A stretch of DNA of 16,055 bases from Rickettsiales bacterium (GTDB lineage Bacteria > Pseudomonadota > Alphaproteobacteria > Rickettsiales > UBA1997): positions 1-16,055 of the forward strand of contig CANKYC010000020.1 of NCBI GenBank assembly GCA_947487845.1, read 5' to 3'. Numbering within the stretch: position 1 is the first letter of the stretch; each line of letters starts with the position of its first letter. The notes beneath the pieces were generated by a model, which had not been told where the DNA came from, searched no databases, and saw only the letters and a program-made list of their open reading frames with translations. Below, piece after piece: positions 13,905 to 16,055 of the stretch. The position numbers and the translations under genes are program-made.

Positions 13905-14615
13905 ATGCGACCATCAAAAAGAACCCCAAGTCAAATCCGCAACGTTTCAATTGAAACCAATGTTAACGCCTACGCAGAAGGATCTTGCCTGATAAAATTC
14001 GGCAATACTCATGTTTTATGCACCGCCACAATTGAAGAAAAAGTTCCACCATTTTTGCGCAATAAAGGCACAGGCTGGGTAACTGCGGAATATAATATGT
14101 TGGCGCGTTCAACTCACACCAGAAATAGTCGCGACCCAATGAAACCAAATGGTCGCAATATTGAAATTCAGCGTTTAATCGGTCGCTCTTTGCGCTCGGT
14201 AATTGATGTTAAAAAACTGGGCGAACGTCAAATCATAATTGATTGCGATGTTATTCAAGCTGACGGCGGAACGCGCTGCGCTTCAATTACGGGCGGTTAT
14301 GTTGCCTTGGCTTTAGCGGTGAAAAAAATTATGGATAAAAGAACCATCAAAGAAAACCCGCTAATTGGCTTAGTTTGCGCGCTTTCATGCGGAATTTTTA
14401 ACGGCAATATTGTTGCAGATTTGGATTATGATGAAGATAGTAAATGTGAAGTTGATGCCAATTTTGTGATTAACCAGAATTTTGATTTAGTTGAAATTCA
14501 AGGAACCGCAGAACAAGGCGCAATGAGCTTTGAACAAGTTTCGCAAATGTATGAATTGGCAAAAAAAGCTGCTGCTGAAATTTTTGAAATGCAAAAAAAT
14601 GCGATTAATAAGTAA
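13905..14615 (+). CDS. rph: Ribonuclease PH
   Basis: A 236-residue phosphorolytic 3'-5' exoribonuclease that trims tRNA precursors and degrades structured RNA in the cytoplasm; the family works as a hexameric ring. The N-terminus begins MRPSKRTPSQIRNVSIET, the usual RNase PH opening. Phosphate-site residues lie in RNIEIQRLIGRSLRSV and in DVIQADGGTR (GGTR 121-124). The metal-binding acidic residues D178 and D184 fall in DYDEDSKCEVDANFV, in the family's usual positions. GTAEQGAMSFEQ near the C-terminus is also diagnostic. The length is normal and no truncation is seen, unlike the frameshifted rph of E. coli K-12. The ATG lies 28 bases after the typA terminator T-run in a CTCAA-ATG context without a Shine-Dalgarno sequence. 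A large inverted repeat starts eight bases after the stop. Confidence 0.97.
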   Translation: MRPSKRTPSQIRNVSIETNVNAYAEGSCLIKFGNTHVLCTATIEEKVPPFLRNKGTGWVTAEYNMLARSTHTRNSRDPMKPNGRNIEIQRLIGRSLRSVIDVKKLGERQIIIDCDVIQADGGTRCASITGGYVALALAVKKIMDKRTIKENPLIGLVCALSCGIFNGNIVADLDYDEDSKCEVDANFVINQNFDLVEIQGTAEQGAMSFEQVSQMYELAKKAAAEIFEMQKNAINK

Positions 14616-14623
14616 GTTGCAAA

Positions 14624-14751
14624 CCCGAGCGAACCCCGTCGTGAAGACGGGGTGACAATGCTTTAGAATTGCCCGCTGAAGGAAAAAGTGGTAAGTATGT
14701 ACAAAAAACATACTCAGTGTCACCCCGTCTTCACGACGGGGTCCGCTCGGG
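14624..14751. repeat. Large palindromic element, copy B (36-bp arms)
   Basis: Bases 14624-14659 and 14716-14751 are inverted copies with two mismatches. As in copy A at 158-309, each arm holds the ACCCCGTC/GACGGGGT hairpin (14633-14653 and 14721-14742) with a 5-base loop. The arms are nearly identical to those of copy A, but the core (14660-14715) is unrelated and carries its own stem, AGTATGT (14694-14700) with ACATACT (14708-14714). The outermost part of the copy A arms (TTGTTACAAG) is lacking here. It sits between rph and rlmN, with no reading frame, and may act as a terminator for rph. Confidence 0.85.
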
Positions 14752-14797
14752 CTGATCACTTTTACAAAACAACCATCATTAACACTAAACAAAATTT

Positions 14798-15886
14798 GTG
14801 ACTGAACTCAAAAAAAATCTCACACATTTAAATAAAAAAAATCTCGAAACAGCGGTTGTGGCGCTTGGCGAAAAGTCTTTTCGCGCCAAACAAATTTGGA
14901 ACTGGATTTATGCACGCGGCGTAAAATCTTTCGATGAAATGACCAACATTTCCAAAGAAATTCGCCAAGCTTTGGCGCAAAATTTTTCTCTTTCTCGTCC
15001 CGAAATTTCCAAAGATATTTTATCAAGTGACGGCACTAGAAAATGGTTAGTAAAATTTTCCGACTGCAAAGAAGTTGAGGTTGTTTACATTCCCGAAGAA
15101 ACCCGCGGCACGCTTTGTATCTCATCGCAAGTCGGTTGTACGCTAGCTTGTAAATTTTGTCATACCGGCACGCAAACTTGGGTTAGAAATTTAGAATTTC
15201 ACGAAATTGTTGCTCAAATTTTAATCGCCAAAGATTTGATTGGAGATTGGGATAAAAATAATCGCAAACTCACCAACATAGTTTACATGGGCATGGGCGA
15301 GCCATTTTTTAATTATGAAAATGTGGCGCAATCGGTGAAAGTTTTAAATGATCTTGATGGTCTCGACATTTCGGCGCGCAAAATCACTATTTCAACATCG
15401 GGTTTGGTGCCCGAAATTTTACGTTGCGCCGATGAATTAAAAACCAATCTGGCAATTTCGTTGCATGCTACAAACGACAAGTTGCGCACCGATATTATGG
15501 CGATTAATAAAAAATATCCGCTCAAAGAATTATTAGCAGCTTGCAAAACTTATAACATCAAAAATCCAAACCAAAAAATCACTTTTGAATATGTGATGTT
15601 AAAAGGCGTAAACGACCAAGATTTACACGCGTGCGAATTAATTAATTTAATCAACCGCGCCAATGTGAATGTAAAAATAAACTTGATTCCTTTTAATCCG
15701 TGGGACGGCTGCGAATATGATCGCAGCGACATTGAACAAATTCTGAAATTTCAGCAAATTCTAAAAAATTCCGGCCTAATTGCGCCAATTAGAAAAACGC
15801 GCGGCGATGATGTTTTAGCAGCTTGCGGGCAGTTAAAATCAGATTCGGAAAGGCAACGTGGCTCGGGATTGGTGGTGAAGATTTAA
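14798..15886 (+). CDS. rlmN: Dual-specificity rRNA/tRNA adenine C2 methyltransferase RlmN
   Basis: A 362-residue radical SAM enzyme that methylates C2 of A2503 in 23S rRNA and of A37 in some tRNAs. The CxxxCxxC cluster motif is C114, C118 and C121 in QVGCTLACKFCHTGTQ. The two further conserved cysteines are present: C107 in TLCISSQVG and C343 in LAACGQL, the latter being the one that carries the methyl intermediate. MGMGEP follows the cluster, then KITISTSGLVPEI, LAISLHA, LIPFNPW and RKTRGDD, all in family order. The N-terminal helical domain (FRAKQIWNWIYARGV) is present. The chosen start is GTG at 14798; there is no better in-frame ATG before conserved sequence begins, and no Shine-Dalgarno sequence is seen. 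Upstream lies copy B of the palindromic element; the next gene starts 14 bases after the stop. Confidence 0.96.
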   Translation: MTELKKNLTHLNKKNLETAVVALGEKSFRAKQIWNWIYARGVKSFDEMTNISKEIRQALAQNFSLSRPEISKDILSSDGTRKWLVKFSDCKEVEVVYIPEETRGTLCISSQVGCTLACKFCHTGTQTWVRNLEFHEIVAQILIAKDLIGDWDKNNRKLTNIVYMGMGEPFFNYENVAQSVKVLNDLDGLDISARKITISTSGLVPEILRCADELKTNLAISLHATNDKLRTDIMAINKKYPLKELLAACKTYNIKNPNQKITFEYVMLKGVNDQDLHACELINLINRANVNVKINLIPFNPWDGCEYDRSDIEQILKFQQILKNSGLIAPIRKTRGDDVLAACGQLKSDSERQRGSGLVVKI

Positions 15887-15900
15887 TTTAAGTTATAAAA

Positions 15901-16055
15901 ATGACGACATCCAATTTATACAACAATCTCAAACTCGCCAAAACCGAAGAAGACGTTAAAGATATTTACATCAAAGCTTTGGGATTAAAGCGTTACAACA
16001 AAGGTTTAATCGATATTCGTACCGATGAAATTTGGTTTGAAGCAAAACATAAAAG
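15901..16055 (+). CDS. Protein with N-terminal PD-(D/E)xK-like nuclease signature (5' end only)
   Basis: The first 51 codons of a gene that runs off the right edge; it is open to the last base. The peptide has a helical start (TEEDVKDIYIKALGL) followed by KGLIDIRTDEIWFEAKHK. The D38 ... E47-A-K49 arrangement, with acid and ExK on adjacent predicted strands, fits the core of a PD-(D/E)xK nuclease domain. Such a domain at the N-terminus is common in type IIG restriction-methylation enzymes and related DNA methylases, so a restriction-modification protein is the leading guess. The fragment is too short to prove this, and a small stand-alone nuclease or an unrelated protein remains possible. The start is an ATG preceded by TTATAAAA without a Shine-Dalgarno sequence, 14 bases after the rlmN stop. 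Confidence 0.5.
   Translation, partial: MTTSNLYNNLKLAKTEEDVKDIYIKALGLKRYNKGLIDIRTDEIWFEAKHK

Noticed and set aside
1..16055. tRNA or rRNA genes
   Set aside because: No cloverleaf, GTTCRA-type T-loop in context or rRNA signature was noticed by eye; a tRNA search program would settle this.

Overview
The window looks like a piece of an AT-rich, gene-dense proteobacterial chromosome, most likely a low-GC alphaproteobacterium. The grounds are protein sequence character (a TrxB-like ferredoxin-NADP reductase tail, LolC, AsmA, TypA, RNase PH and RlmN), Gram-negative envelope genes, and small palindromic repeats in and between genes, a habit best known from Rickettsiales. The exact lineage cannot be fixed from the sequence alone. 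An intact anabolic argF and panB argue against a strongly reduced Rickettsia-type metabolism.

Layout: 1-159 is the 3' end of a ferredoxin/flavodoxin-NADP reductase. Next comes an intergenic stretch of about 320 bases dominated by a large inverted repeat. A pentapeptide-repeat membrane protein (480-1853) and lolC (1855-3105) follow as a tight pair. Then come qor (minus), a DEDDy 3'-5' exonuclease (plus) and argF (minus), so that two convergent junctions each carry a palindromic repeat. A tightly packed plus-strand run follows: murG, a short RodZ-like HTH/membrane protein, a 1045-residue AsmA-family protein and panB, with junctions that overlap or abut (4-base overlap, 0 gap, 1-base overlap). 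typA then has its own promoter and a strong intrinsic terminator, followed by rph, a second large inverted repeat, rlmN, and the first 51 codons of a protein with a PD-(D/E)xK-like nuclease signature that runs off the right edge.

How the genes fit together: lolC, murG, the RodZ-like protein and the AsmA protein all serve the envelope (lipoprotein release, peptidoglycan precursor synthesis, cell shape, outer-membrane or lipid homeostasis). typA, rph and rlmN serve the ribosome and RNA. argF and panB supply arginine and coenzyme A precursors. Most of this is ordinary housekeeping.

The unusual content is the repeats. There are two full copies and one apparently collapsed copy of an element whose arms are themselves hairpins, a second kind of imperfect inverted repeat, and a nested palindrome that seems to have been inserted in frame at the start of murG, lengthening the protein much as Rickettsia palindromic elements do. 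No tRNA, rRNA, CRISPR array, insertion sequence with transposase or convincing riboswitch was seen.
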